NCBI GenBank assembly: GCA_002794105.1
Contig: PHFL01000077.1
Coordinates: 1-42,846 of the forward strand
Length of the DNA stretch: 42,846 bases
Source: Candidatus Thermochlorobacter aerophilus
Lineage (GTDB): Bacteria > Bacteroidota > Chlorobiia > Chlorobiales > Thermochlorobacteraceae
Reading direction: 5' to 3'
Part shown: piece after piece, positions 23,906 through 33,800 of the stretch
Layout: every line of letters begins with the position of its first letter
How positions within the stretch are numbered: the first letter of the stretch is position 1
Made by a program: the position numbers and the translations under genes
Notes under the pieces: generated by a model
Told to the model about the DNA's origin: nothing
Seen by the model: only the letters and a program-made list of their open reading frames with translations
The model's database searches: none

Positions 23906-24238
23906 ATGACCGACGAAGAAAAAAATCTGCTAATGCGCTACTTGGACTTGCGCGCTAAGCTATCGGAGCTCGAGGAAGAAATTGAAAAACTCAAACCTGC
24001 GGTTTTTGATATTATTGATGAGCAGGTCAAGCTCTTGCACGAAAAGCGCATTCCTTTCAATGGGTTTGAGTTTGAGGTGCAATACCGCACCACATACGAA
24101 TACTCGCCAGAAGTGAAAGCACTGGAAGAACAGCTGAAGGCGTTGAAAAAGCAAGAGGAGAAAAATGGACGCGCCATAGTGAAATCGCAAGTAGGATTTG
24201 TGCGCGTCATCAAAGCCGATTCGAGTAACTTAACTTAA
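23906..24238 (+). CDS. Small coiled-coil protein of unknown function
   Basis: The 110-residue product has two charged helices (LRAKLSELEEEIEKLKPAVF and KALEEQLKALKKQEEKNGRA) flanking a short beta-rich middle (FNGFEFEVQYRTTYEYSPE), and ends in a beta segment VGFVRVIKAD. It is soluble with no known motif. Its stop is 4 bp before the aminopeptidase gene, which points to co-transcription. The start at ATG 23906 competes with an out-of-frame ATG at 23902. Confidence 0.7.
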   Translation: MTDEEKNLLMRYLDLRAKLSELEEEIEKLKPAVFDIIDEQVKLLHEKRIPFNGFEFEVQYRTTYEYSPEVKALEEQLKALKKQEEKNGRAIVKSQVGFVRVIKADSSNLT

Positions 24239-24242
24239 CGCA

Positions 24243-25346
24243 ATGCCCAACATGAATGATACACTTGAAATTGCACAGACCGTAGACCCCAAACTTCATG
24301 CACTGCGAAGCAAACTGCAAGATGAGCAGTTGGATGCATGGCTCATGACAGACCTTGCTAACATTCGTTGGACAACAGGCTTCAGCGGCTCAAATGCCGT
24401 GTTGCTACTGACCAAAGAGTCAGCATGGCTCTTTACAGACGGTCGGTATGCTGAACAGGTGAAAGCTGAAGTGAAAAATGCTATCCCAGTCATCACGCAA
24501 GACGGGTTTTTGGAGGAGTTGAAAACAGGCAAGTATCCCTTAGGGACGAGAGTTGGATTTCAAGCCGATAAGCTACCGTTTGCCACGGTCGAGAAACTGC
24601 GCAAAGAGCTGCCAGATATAGAGCTGGTGCCCAAAACTGGCGTATATGACGACCTGATTGTGGTCAAAACCTTTGAAGAGTTGGAGAAAATCAAGGCGGC
24701 AGTTGCCATTACCGACAAGGTATTTCAGAAGCTGTTGGAAATCCTTTCGCCGAACATAACTGAGCGCGAGGTGGCGGCAGAAATTTCATACTGGAACAAA
24801 AGATTCGGCGCTGAGCGCGATGCGTTTGAACCGATTGTGGCGTCAGGACCGCGTGCGGCGCTGCCTCATGCACGGGCATCCGAGAAATTCATCCAAAACA
24901 ATTCGCTGGTGGTGATTGATATGGGCTGTGTGGTAGAGGGCTACTGCTCTGACCAAACACGGACAGTGGCAGTGGGCAAAATTTCAACTGCCATGCGTCA
25001 AGCCTATGAGACGGTGTTGGAGGCGCACTTGTTAGGCATTCGTGAGGCAAGAGTCGGAATGATGGCTAAGGAGCTAGATGGAGTGGTGCGCAACTTTCTT
25101 GCAGAGCGCGGCTATGGTGAAGCATTCTCACACGCATTAGGGCATAGCGTAGGACTTCAAGTGCATGAAGTGCCGACCATTGGGCGCAAAACCGACATGC
25201 GCTTGCCAGCCGGATGCGTCATCACGATTGAGCCGGGCGTCTATATTCCCAATGAGTTTGGCGTTCGGATTGAAGATATGGTGTATTTGACTGAAGCAGG
25301 GGCACAGCCTTTGCCCTCAGCACCGAAGCATCTCATTGAGCTGTAA
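24243..25346 (+). CDS. M24-family Xaa-Pro aminopeptidase
   Basis: These metallopeptidases remove the N-terminal residue of peptides with proline at position 2. The 367-residue product has an N-terminal creatinase-like domain (residues ~15-140, with WLMTDLANIRWTTGFSGSNA) and a C-terminal pita-bread domain with all five metal ligands: D226 and D237 (in VVIDMG and CSDQTRT), H301 (HALGHSVGLQVHE), E330 (ITIEPGVYIP) and E344 (RIEDMV). Length fits the short Xaa-Pro dipeptidase/aminopeptidase branch. With the POT transporter elsewhere in the window it fits peptide use, though they are not linked. Confidence 0.95.
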   Translation: MPNMNDTLEIAQTVDPKLHALRSKLQDEQLDAWLMTDLANIRWTTGFSGSNAVLLLTKESAWLFTDGRYAEQVKAEVKNAIPVITQDGFLEELKTGKYPLGTRVGFQADKLPFATVEKLRKELPDIELVPKTGVYDDLIVVKTFEELEKIKAAVAITDKVFQKLLEILSPNITEREVAAEISYWNKRFGAERDAFEPIVASGPRAALPHARASEKFIQNNSLVVIDMGCVVEGYCSDQTRTVAVGKISTAMRQAYETVLEAHLLGIREARVGMMAKELDGVVRNFLAERGYGEAFSHALGHSVGLQVHEVPTIGRKTDMRLPAGCVITIEPGVYIPNEFGVRIEDMVYLTEAGAQPLPSAPKHLIEL

Positions 25347-25368
25347 GCTGTATCCACGAAGTGATGAT

Positions 25369-25417
25369 GTTTTGCGAAATTTGTAGGGATGCAAAAAAGA
25401 GTGTTTTTTTGCAAAAC
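25369..25417. promoter_or_regulatory. Nested inverted repeats upstream of the aldo/keto reductase gene
   Basis: TGCAAAAAA (25390-25398) and TTTTTTGCA (25405-25413) are exact reverse complements with a 6-base loop. GTTTTGC (25369-25375) can instead pair with GCAAAAC (25411-25417). These give two mutually exclusive hairpins 33 bp before the reductase start. It may be a terminator of the upstream gene (T-run 25404-25410), an attenuator or an operator. A/T-rich stems make chance symmetry easier. Confidence 0.4.
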
Positions 25418-25449
25418 AGGCACACCGCTAACAAACCAACCTTCGAGGC

Positions 25450-26478
25450 ATGAAATACAAGTTACTGGGCAAATCGGGTCTAAGGGTCTCGGAATTTGCC
25501 TTAGGCACAATGACCTTCGGGTTAGAGTGGAAATGGGGCGCAGATAGAGAGGAAAGTAAGCGCGTATTTGATGCGTATGCTAATGCAGGAGGAAATTTCA
25601 TTGATACGGCAAATCGCTACACGGAAGGCACAAGTGAAAAACTCGTAGGCGAATTTATCGCCAGCGACCGCGACCACTTTGTAGTGGCAACAAAATACAC
25701 ACTCTACGACCGACTGGGTGACCCGAACTTCTGTGGCAATCATCGCAAAAACATGATGCGCTCCGTCGAGCAAAGCCTCAAACGGCTCAACACCGATTTT
25801 ATTGATTTGCTCTGGGTGCATGTATGGGATGCCACCACGCCCGTTGAAGAAATTCTGCGCGGGTTAGATGACCTTGTGCGGCAGGGAAAAGTGCATTACA
25901 TCGGCATCTCTGACGCGCCTGCATGGATTGTGGCACAAGCCAACACGATGGCTGAACTGCGCGGCTGGACAAGTTTCATTGCTTTGCAAATTGAGTATAG
26001 TCTGCTTCAACGCACGCCAGAGCGCGAGCTACTCCCAATGGCGAAAGCCTTCGGTCTGACGGTTACACCGTGGGGAGCAATTGGCGGCGGAGCCTTGACC
26101 GGCAAATATCTGCGCAATGAAACAGGACGACTGCCAGAACACAGCTCTCGACGGTCGGAGCGCGCTAATAAAATTGCAGAGGTGGTGCTGGAAGTGGCGA
26201 AGGAACTGGGCGTCAGCCCATCGCAAGTGGCAATTCAATGGACACGTCAGAATGCACATCCAATCAGCGTAATTCCCATCATTGGCGCACGCACCGAGGC
26301 GCAATTGCGCGATAACCTTGGTGCTCTAAATCTCACCTTGCCCGATGAAGCCATGAAAAAGCTCAATGAAGTCAGTCAGATTGAGCTGGGCTTCCCGCAC
26401 GATTTCTACAAAGCCGATGCAGTTAGGCTGAGCACATATGCGGGCACATACGACAAAATCGAACTTCGCTACGATTAA
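25450..26478 (+). CDS. Aldo/keto reductase
   Basis: This is a 342-residue NADPH-dependent oxidoreductase of the (beta/alpha)8 AKR superfamily. The catalytic tetrad is visible: D52 and Y57 in FIDTANRYTEG, K82 in VATKYT, and H124 in DLLWVHVWD. It starts MKYKLLGKSGLRVSEFALGT, the usual N-terminus, and has the late PIIGARTEAQLRDNLGAL segment that binds the cofactor phosphate. The substrate is unknown. The penicillin-acylase-family gene begins 5 bp after its stop, so the two are probably co-transcribed. Confidence 0.94.
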   Translation: MKYKLLGKSGLRVSEFALGTMTFGLEWKWGADREESKRVFDAYANAGGNFIDTANRYTEGTSEKLVGEFIASDRDHFVVATKYTLYDRLGDPNFCGNHRKNMMRSVEQSLKRLNTDFIDLLWVHVWDATTPVEEILRGLDDLVRQGKVHYIGISDAPAWIVAQANTMAELRGWTSFIALQIEYSLLQRTPERELLPMAKAFGLTVTPWGAIGGGALTGKYLRNETGRLPEHSSRRSERANKIAEVVLEVAKELGVSPSQVAIQWTRQNAHPISVIPIIGARTEAQLRDNLGALNLTLPDEAMKKLNEVSQIELGFPHDFYKADAVRLSTYAGTYDKIELRYD

Positions 26479-26483
26479 CCCCG

Positions 26484-29009
26484 ATGAACCGTACGGTCAA
26501 ACTCATTGTCGGTCTATCGCTGTCTTTGGTCTTTATCGGTTGTGGGGCAGCAATTGCGCTGTATGTGATGCTGCACAAATCCTTACCGAAGTATGACACT
26601 GCTTTCGAGCTACAGGGGCTCACAGCAGCTGTGAATATCTACTACGATGAATACGCTGTGCCCCACATTGAAGCCAGCACCGAAGCTGATTTGTTCTTTG
26701 CTCAAGGTTTTGTGCATGCACGAGAGCGACTCTGGCAAATGGATATTGCGCGACGAGCGGCAAAAGGCGAACTGGCTGAAATTCTTGGCGAACCAGCCTT
26801 GGCATTCGACAAACTCTTCCGAACCATAGGGCTACGGCGTGTGGCAGATTCACTCTGGAAAAGCTCGGTGCTCTCGCAAGAAAGCCGAAATGCCTTGCTG
26901 GCGTATTGCCGTGGCGTGAATGCCTATCTGCAGCTTGTCAAAGCTGGAAAAGCCAGCTTGCCGATTGAGTTCGATATTTTGCAGTATGAACCAGCAGAAT
27001 GGACACCCGAAGATTGCTTAGCGATTGTGCGCCTCATGGGTTGGGAACTCAACATTGCTTGGCACATTGATATAGCGCTGGCAGACATCACCGCAAAAGT
27101 CGGCTACGAGAAAGCCTTAAGTCTCTATCCAGATTATCCGAAAGATAAACCTACCATTTTGCCCATCACGCCCGACTCACTAAAGAAAGCGGCAAGCGTG
27201 CTCAAAGCGTTGCAAAAAGTGGATAAGGCTTACCGCGAATTTTCAGGCACACTGGGCTCACACATCGGCAGCAACAGCTGGGCAGTTACACGCTCAAAGT
27301 CCGTGACCGGAAATGCTATCTTGGCAAACGACCCACACTTAGGATTGCTGGCGCCAGCTCGCTGGTATGAGCTGCAGCTCTACTGCGAAAGTGCAGGCAT
27401 CAATGCGGCAGGTTGCTCACTGCCTGGTGTGCCTTTCATCGTGTTGGGCAAAAACGAATGGCTGGCATGGGGACTGACGAACATGATGCTCGACGATTGT
27501 GATTTCTTCGTCTCGCTGGATTCGACAGAGACATTTCAAGAAGTCTTTGAAGAAATCAAAGTAAAAGGCGGCATAACTGTGCCACTGAAAGTGTTTTTGT
27601 CCAAGCATGGTGTGGTTATCTCAGATGAGGTGTATGCGCCGTATCAAGGTTCGCACTCGCCGCTATTGAAAGGCTACACTATCTCCATGAAGTGGACTGG
27701 CTTAGAGCACTCCGATGAAGCACGCACATTCTTAGAACTGCTCAAGGCGAAAAACTGGCAAGAATTTCGTCAAGCATTACAGCACTACGCATTGCCCGGG
27801 CAAAACTTTCTGTATGCCGACCGTGAGGGCAACATTGGCTATCAAGCGGCAGGCAAGTTGCCAATTCGCACCGATAAGCAAGGCTTTTTGCTACGCAATG
27901 CCGCTAAGCCCGAACAAGACTGGCAAGGCTATGTGCCGTTCGAGAAACTCCCTTCGCTCTACAATCCACCAAGCGATATGATTGTAACGGCAAACAACAA
28001 GATTGTGCCAGATGAGTATCCCTACTACATCTCTGCGCTTTGGGAACCGCCAAGCCGTGCCGAGCGCATTTGGGAATTGCTACAAAGCAAAGAAAAACTC
28101 TCAAGCCAAGATTTTGAGACCATGCAAACCGATGTGGTCTCTCCCCATGCACGAGAAATGACCAAATTTTTGCTCAGTGCCTTAGCAGGTGATTCACTTG
28201 AGGCACACAAAAAGCCTATTCAATTCCTGCGAAACTGGAATGCTGAATTTACAGAAACCTCTATTGCGGCAACCATCTACGCACAGTGGTTCAAACAACT
28301 TTTGCGCAATACGTTGCAAGATGAACTGGGCGAAGAGCTCTTTCAGAACTATCTCTCGCTGGTCAATGCACCAACACGCGTCATGGCAAAACTCCTTGCT
28401 GATTCCACACTGGTCACAGAAATGGATGACACTACGCTGGTGCAAGTCTGGCGCTACAATTCATGGTTCGACAACGTCCATACCCCAAAAGAAGAAACTC
28501 GAGACGATATTATCCGAGAAAGTTTTGCGCAGGCAATTCAGATTTTGCGTGAGCAGCTAAGTGAAAATGAAGCAGAGTGGCAATGGGGCAAATTGCATCA
28601 ATTAACCATTCGGCATGTATTTGGTCAGAAAGCAAAAGACGGGCGCGAAAATCCGCTTGGCAAAATTTTCAATCTGGGTCCGTTCAAGACGGCAGGAAGT
28701 GCAACGACCATAAACAACGGTGAATACCACTATCGCGCCAGCGACTCCAGCGGACTGGCTCTACTGGATGCCTCGCAAAAATTAGGCGCCAGCTCACGGC
28801 GCGTCATAGACCTGTCAGAAAGAAACTTCTTCCGAAGTGTCTTGCCCGGTGGCAATAGCGGAGAAGTCATGAGCGCACACTACAAAGACCAACTGCCACT
28901 ATGGCTAAAAGGCAAGCTGAAAGATTTCATAGTCAACATGGACATAATTCGGCAGAAGAAATATCCTACTACACGACTACTTCCAAAGAAGGAGTCACTT
29001 ACACAATAA
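26484..29009 (+). CDS. Penicillin-acylase-family Ntn hydrolase (paralogue 1)
   Basis: The 841-residue precursor has an N-terminal membrane anchor or signal helix (LIVGLSLSLVFIGCGAAIAL), then the alpha-chain region with YYDEYAVPHIEA and FAQGFVHARERLWQMD. The self-cleavage site is HIG/SNSWAV, making Ser263 the N-terminal nucleophile of the beta chain, followed by GNAILANDPHLGL. These match the S45 family (penicillin, glutaryl and acyl-homoserine-lactone acylases). It is expected in the periplasm. The natural substrate is unknown; AHL or N-acyl amino acid deacylation is possible. A second paralogue lies at 34024-36846. Confidence 0.93.
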   Translation: MNRTVKLIVGLSLSLVFIGCGAAIALYVMLHKSLPKYDTAFELQGLTAAVNIYYDEYAVPHIEASTEADLFFAQGFVHARERLWQMDIARRAAKGELAEILGEPALAFDKLFRTIGLRRVADSLWKSSVLSQESRNALLAYCRGVNAYLQLVKAGKASLPIEFDILQYEPAEWTPEDCLAIVRLMGWELNIAWHIDIALADITAKVGYEKALSLYPDYPKDKPTILPITPDSLKKAASVLKALQKVDKAYREFSGTLGSHIGSNSWAVTRSKSVTGNAILANDPHLGLLAPARWYELQLYCESAGINAAGCSLPGVPFIVLGKNEWLAWGLTNMMLDDCDFFVSLDSTETFQEVFEEIKVKGGITVPLKVFLSKHGVVISDEVYAPYQGSHSPLLKGYTISMKWTGLEHSDEARTFLELLKAKNWQEFRQALQHYALPGQNFLYADREGNIGYQAAGKLPIRTDKQGFLLRNAAKPEQDWQGYVPFEKLPSLYNPPSDMIVTANNKIVPDEYPYYISALWEPPSRAERIWELLQSKEKLSSQDFETMQTDVVSPHAREMTKFLLSALAGDSLEAHKKPIQFLRNWNAEFTETSIAATIYAQWFKQLLRNTLQDELGEELFQNYLSLVNAPTRVMAKLLADSTLVTEMDDTTLVQVWRYNSWFDNVHTPKEETRDDIIRESFAQAIQILREQLSENEAEWQWGKLHQLTIRHVFGQKAKDGRENPLGKIFNLGPFKTAGSATTINNGEYHYRASDSSGLALLDASQKLGASSRRVIDLSERNFFRSVLPGGNSGEVMSAHYKDQLPLWLKGKLKDFIVNMDIIRQKKYPTTRLLPKKESLTQ

Positions 29010-29375
29010 ATACCGAAGTGTCATTCCTCGCTGGCAGCCGGAATGAAACAAAAGAGTGCTCGGAATCTTCTCCCACTCTTGTCATGCTGAGCGAAGCATC
29101 CATGCTGGATTCCTCGCTTTCGCTCGGAATGGCATCTTCACTCTTGTCATGCTGAACGGAGCGCAGCGCAGTGAAGCATCCACGCTGGATTGACCTCACC
29201 CTGTCTTCTGGCGCAGACGTCCCTTTCCTTTTGAAGGAGAGGGACAACAGGGTGAGGTTACTTTGCAAGGACGCTCAATTCGTGTGCTTCGTGTGCCGTT
29301 GTTGTGTGGATTTCTCACTGCGTTCGGAATGACACAAGCACGGTCATGATAACACCTACACTCACTCTGTGTTGG
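29010..29375. other. 366-bp repeat-rich gap between convergent genes
   Basis: The gap between the acylase and gltB stops contains fragments of the HSERSEES-type repeat in both orientations: for example GTCATGCTGAGCGAAGCATC near 29081-29101, a longer relative near 29145-29190, and an inverted piece ending CTGCGTTCGGAATGAC at about 29333. A large palindrome sits at 29194-29257. No gene is recognised. Confidence 0.8.
29194..29257. repeat. Nested palindromic repeat (64 bp)
   Basis: Outer arms CCTCACCCTGT (29194-29204) and ACAGGGTGAGG (29247-29257) are exact reverse complements. Inside, GTCCCTTTCCTT (29219-29230) pairs with AAGGAGAGGGAC (29234-29245) with one mismatch. The same modules occur in different assembly near 23718-23777. 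It may also act as a transcription barrier between the convergent acylase and gltB genes. Confidence 0.88.
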
Positions 29376-32300
29376 CTATGCGAGACTCTCTACCTGTGCT
29401 GAAGCGGTTGCTATGGCTTTAGCCAGTGCAATCGGCAAGTATTTGGTGATATGAGCTTTTTCGCGATGCCAGTGCTCCAAGAGCAAAGCGGCAGTGCGAC
29501 TTTGCGTATCTGCAAAATATTCGGAAAGCAGCGCATACAAATCTTGCTCGTCACTGGGCGTCATCTCCACAGCTGTAAGGTAGTCATGATTGATGAGCGT
29601 GCTATCGGCGCGATATAAATACGCCTTGCCGCCTGTCATGCCCGCCCCAAAGTTGGGAGAAATTTTCCCCAAGACGACAACCAAACCATTGGTCATGTAT
29701 TCGCAAGCGTGCAACCCGACGCCTTCAACCACAGCCGTTGCTCCACTATTGCGCACGGCAAATCTATCGCCAGCGATACCATGCACGAAGAGCTTGCCGC
29801 CCGTTGCCCCGTAGAGTGCGCAGTTGCCAATAATGGCATTAGTCTCTGGTGTAAAGCGAGCATGGCGACTGGGAACAATCACCACTTTGCCACCTGACAT
29901 GGACTTGCAGACTGAATCATTAGCTTCGCCTTCAAGGCGAACGGAAAGTCCTTCAGTGAGAAAGACCCCAAACCCTTGTCCAGCACTGCCTTTGAAGGTC
30001 AAATCAATGTGACCTGAAAAATGAACATTTTCCGAAGCAAAGCCCTGCTTGTAGCGCTGTTGGCGAATGTGTTGTGCAATCTTGCCTGAAAGTGTGGCTA
30101 ACACGGCTCTATCGGTAGAGCGGATGTGATAAGTTAGCGAGAGTGGCAAGTGCTCGCCGCGCTCGAAGGCATCCAGTGCTGGCTTTGCATCCAGAAGAAT
30201 TTTTTGATTAAGTGCGCTAACGCCCTCATTGAAAGTGCCTTTGGGTGCAGATGGTGCACTATCGAGCCGTGGAATATCGGTACTGAAGAAAAAGCTCAAA
30301 TCCAGCTTGCGTTCGTTGACAAGGGGCAAGCATCGTGGATTGAGCGTCAGCAAATCTGTACGCCCGACAAGGTCGCGAAGGGTCGGAACGCCAATGCGTG
30401 CAAGATGACGGCGCACATCGTCAGCCAAAATGTGCAGAAGTTTGACAATATGGTCCTTATTGCCTTTGTACTTGGCTTTGAACTTTGGGTCATGTGTGGC
30501 AATGCCAGTGGGGCAGGTGTTTTTTTCGCAGATACGCGCCATGACACAGCCTTCGGCGATAAGAAGAAGTTTGCCGAAGTCGAATTCTTCTGCGCCCAAG
30601 ATGGCGGCAAGGATGATGTCTTTGCCAGTGAAGAGTCCGCCATCGGTGCGCAGCCTTACGGTTTGACGCAAGTGATGCTCAAGCAGGGCACGATGGGTTT
30701 CCAGAAGTCCAATTTCCCATGGGAGCCCAGCATGTTTCATGGAAGAAAGTGCCGCAGCACCTGTGCCGCCATCGCCGCCAGCAATGTGAATAATGTCTGC
30801 CCCAGCTTTTGCAACCCCGACAGCAATAGTGCCAACCCCTGCGCCAGAGACCAACTTGACACTAATCTCAGCTTCTGGATGCACCTGACGCAGCTCGTAG
30901 ATGAGTTCCTTCAAATCCTCAATGCTGTAGATGTCGTGCATCGGCGGCGGCGAAATCAGGTCAATCCCAGTCAGTGAATGACGTGCCTTGGCAATGTCGG
31001 CATTGACTTTGGCGGCCATCAATTGTCCGCCTTCGCCCGGCTTGGCACCTTGTGCGATTTTGATTTGAATCTCTTTGCCAGAAATCAAATACTCTGCTGT
31101 TACGCCAAACCGACCCGAAGCCACCTGCTTGGTATGTGCCGTAATACCCTCTTTGAAGTAGTAGGGATTTTCGCCACCCTCGCCTGAATTGGAGCGACCG
31201 CCAATTTCCTGCATCGCCAAAAAAATATCACGCTGCGCTTCAGCGCTAATCGCCCCAAAACTCATGGCACCAGAACCAAAGGTCTTGAGAATGTCAGCTT
31301 TAGATTGGACTTCTGCTTCAGGTAGCGGTTCAGACGCAGTTTTGACATCAAAAAGATGACGGATATTGACAGGCTCAGCTTCCTCGCCAAGTTTGAGATA
31401 GTCTTCGTAGAGCGAGCGCTCTTGCAACGCCGAATGATTTTCGCGCACAAGCTTGTGAATGATTTTGGAGCGGGCGTTCGTCATGGAGTGCTTTTCGCCC
31501 TCTTGACCTGTATTGTGTTCTTTGTATTGAAAAGTATTAGGCAACGACTCAGAAGCAAAAGCCCGTTGCATGTGATGCAACTGTTGCTCAATAACATCAT
31601 CGAACTCCAAACCACCGATGGGCGAAAACACACCGGGGAAGAATTCATCAATCAGCGTTTTGCCTAAGCCAATCGCTGAGAAAAGCATCGAGCTCTGGTA
31701 GCTTTTGACCACCGAGATGCCCATTTTGCTCATCACTTTGAGCAATCCGGTCTCAAAAGCCTTGATGAGATTTTTCTCGCGCACATCAGGCGGTAAAGCA
31801 CTGAGGGCAGGTGAGGACTCAAAGCGTGCTACGGATAGAGCAAGGTAAGGACAGACAGCCTTTGCCCCGAAACTGATAAGACAAGCCAAGTGATGAATGG
31901 AATGCACTTGACCCGAGTGCACCACAAGAGATGTCTCAAGCCGCAGACCTGCCTGATTGAGGGCATGAATCACAGCACGCAGAGCCAAAAGAATCGGGAT
32001 AGGCGGACGCTCAAATGATGCGGCGCTATCCGAAAGGATGATGATAGATGCTCCATGCTTGACCGCTTCAACAGCACGCTTACCAAGCTCATACAGTTTG
32101 GCACGCGCACCTACTGCACCTTCACTGCGTGGAAAGGTTGCATCCAACTCTTCTGCAAGAAGACGCTTGTCAGGTGAGTCAGGAGAACCGCGCTTGAACG
32201 ACGCTACAAAAGCCATCTTTCCCAAAGACAAAACAGGACTGGAAAGCTCAATGCCCAGCGGCGGTGGAATCAGCTCCTTCGTGGAAAAAATGTTCGGCTT

Positions 32301-33800
32301 TTTGCCCAGCTCAACGGACAAATCTGCCACCATCGTCTCACGGATGTAATCGACGGGCGGATTGGTCACTTGGGCAAAGTGTTGATAGAAGTAGTCAAAA
32401 AAACTGCGAGGTTCGTTGGAGAAAATTGCCAGTCGTGCCGTATCGCCCATTGACCCAATTGGCTCTTTGCCCGTGAGAATCATCGGTATCAACACTTTCT
32501 GCTCATCTTCCAGTGTCCAGCCAAACACTTTCTTGGTCTCAAGCAGAGACGAAAGCACTGGTGCAGGACGCTCTTCGGCGCGCAAAAGATGAGCATCGAA
32601 GACAGCATCGCAGTATTCGGGCAGGTCAGCGGGGTCAGTAAAATCAATTTCGCCGGTATCCAAGTTCATGACAACGCCCGAGCCAGCTTGCAGGGTGCCT
32701 TTGGCAAGAATGGTGCTTTCGTCAAGATTAAACACACCAGCTTCAGAAGCAAGGTAGAAGTGTTCATCAGTCATTGCCCAGCGGCATGGGCGGAAGCCAT
32801 TTCTATCGAGCCGCGCACCGACGAACTTTCCGTCAGAGAAAGTGATGAATGCCGGTCCATCCCATGGCTCCATCGCACGCGACCAAAACTTGTAGAAGGG
32901 CTTGCCACTATTGACAGGTGGCACAAGAATCGCCAACACATCGGCAATGTGGGGAATGCTGCTACGGTAGAGCAAGGCTTCAACCATTTCGTTGAGTGAG
33001 CCCGTATCGCTAATGCCGTGATGAGTCAGCAATTCGCCTTCACGCAAACCCAAGACCTGCTCACGCGAAAAGCCCCAAGAACGATTGCCCGCAATGGTGT
33101 TGATTTCGCCATTATGTGCAATGAGCCGAAACGGTTGAGCTTTATCCCACGCCGTGCGCGTGTTGGTGCTAAAGCGGCGATGAAACATGGCAAAGCGCGT
33201 TTTGTAGCGCGCATCTTGCAAATCAAGATAAAAGTCAGACAGTCTGTCGGCAGGCGTGAGCGCTTTGTAGACAATCGTATTGGTAGAAAGGGATGCAAAG
33301 AAAAACTCTTTCAAACCCCTATCGCTCACGCGCAGTCGTGTGGCTTGTTTAGCCGTGTAGAGCAATTTGTTAAATGAGTCATCAGTGCGGCAGTGTGCAG
33401 GGCGACGAATAATGACATGTTTGATGGCAGGCATAGACTTGCGTGCCTCGCTACCCAATACATCTGGATTGATGGGCACATCACGATATGCCTCAATGCG
33501 AAGACCGAAAAATGAAAACGTGTCGGCAAGAATTTTGAGTGCAAGCCTTTGTCCTTCTGCATCAAGCGGAATGAAGAGCGTGCCAATTGCCACGGAGCCT
33601 TTTTCGTAGCCAAAGAGTTCAAAAGGAATGTCCGTCATGATGCCTGCACCATCGCTGGAGAGGCGGTCGGCACCACAAGCGCCACGATGCTCGACGCAAG
33701 AGAGAGCCTGAAGCGCTTGCTCTAAATGCGCCCGATGCGCAAGCCCACGACGACTGGCAAGAAAACCTACGCCACATGCCGATTTTTCCTGATGCTCCAT
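29376..33800 (-). CDS. gltB: Glutamate synthase, large (alpha) subunit
   Basis: Glutamate synthase transfers the amide of glutamine to 2-oxoglutarate, giving two glutamates. The 1474-residue product has an N-terminal class-II glutaminase domain whose nucleophile is Cys9 in SACGVGF after a short propeptide, and HRGACGADRLSSDGAG. A central domain and an FMN-binding synthase domain follow (SFGAISAEAQRDIF, NSGEGGE, and GGDGGTGAAALSSMKHAG). The 3Fe-4S cluster motif is C-x5-C-x4-C in CVMARICEKNTCPTGIAT near residue 1090. The C-terminal GXGXG beta-helix domain is present. GGGGGAGAT just before ATG 33800 supports the start. No gltD is present in the window, so the electron donor (ferredoxin or GltD-NADPH) is undecided. 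Confidence 0.97.
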   Translation of the reverse strand: MEHQEKSACGVGFLASRRGLAHRAHLEQALQALSCVEHRGACGADRLSSDGAGIMTDIPFELFGYEKGSVAIGTLFIPLDAEGQRLALKILADTFSFFGLRIEAYRDVPINPDVLGSEARKSMPAIKHVIIRRPAHCRTDDSFNKLLYTAKQATRLRVSDRGLKEFFFASLSTNTIVYKALTPADRLSDFYLDLQDARYKTRFAMFHRRFSTNTRTAWDKAQPFRLIAHNGEINTIAGNRSWGFSREQVLGLREGELLTHHGISDTGSLNEMVEALLYRSSIPHIADVLAILVPPVNSGKPFYKFWSRAMEPWDGPAFITFSDGKFVGARLDRNGFRPCRWAMTDEHFYLASEAGVFNLDESTILAKGTLQAGSGVVMNLDTGEIDFTDPADLPEYCDAVFDAHLLRAEERPAPVLSSLLETKKVFGWTLEDEQKVLIPMILTGKEPIGSMGDTARLAIFSNEPRSFFDYFYQHFAQVTNPPVDYIRETMVADLSVELGKKPNIFSTKELIPPPLGIELSSPVLSLGKMAFVASFKRGSPDSPDKRLLAEELDATFPRSEGAVGARAKLYELGKRAVEAVKHGASIIILSDSAASFERPPIPILLALRAVIHALNQAGLRLETSLVVHSGQVHSIHHLACLISFGAKAVCPYLALSVARFESSPALSALPPDVREKNLIKAFETGLLKVMSKMGISVVKSYQSSMLFSAIGLGKTLIDEFFPGVFSPIGGLEFDDVIEQQLHHMQRAFASESLPNTFQYKEHNTGQEGEKHSMTNARSKIIHKLVRENHSALQERSLYEDYLKLGEEAEPVNIRHLFDVKTASEPLPEAEVQSKADILKTFGSGAMSFGAISAEAQRDIFLAMQEIGGRSNSGEGGENPYYFKEGITAHTKQVASGRFGVTAEYLISGKEIQIKIAQGAKPGEGGQLMAAKVNADIAKARHSLTGIDLISPPPMHDIYSIEDLKELIYELRQVHPEAEISVKLVSGAGVGTIAVGVAKAGADIIHIAGGDGGTGAAALSSMKHAGLPWEIGLLETHRALLEHHLRQTVRLRTDGGLFTGKDIILAAILGAEEFDFGKLLLIAEGCVMARICEKNTCPTGIATHDPKFKAKYKGNKDHIVKLLHILADDVRRHLARIGVPTLRDLVGRTDLLTLNPRCLPLVNERKLDLSFFFSTDIPRLDSAPSAPKGTFNEGVSALNQKILLDAKPALDAFERGEHLPLSLTYHIRSTDRAVLATLSGKIAQHIRQQRYKQGFASENVHFSGHIDLTFKGSAGQGFGVFLTEGLSVRLEGEANDSVCKSMSGGKVVIVPSRHARFTPETNAIIGNCALYGATGGKLFVHGIAGDRFAVRNSGATAVVEGVGLHACEYMTNGLVVVLGKISPNFGAGMTGGKAYLYRADSTLINHDYLTAVEMTPSDEQDLYALLSEYFADTQSRTAALLLEHWHREKAHITKYLPIALAKAIATASAQVESLA

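Noticed and set aside
30150..30977. 275-codon plus-strand frame inside gltB
   Set aside because: Antisense to the highly conserved synthase domain of gltB; the translation has no recognisable features.
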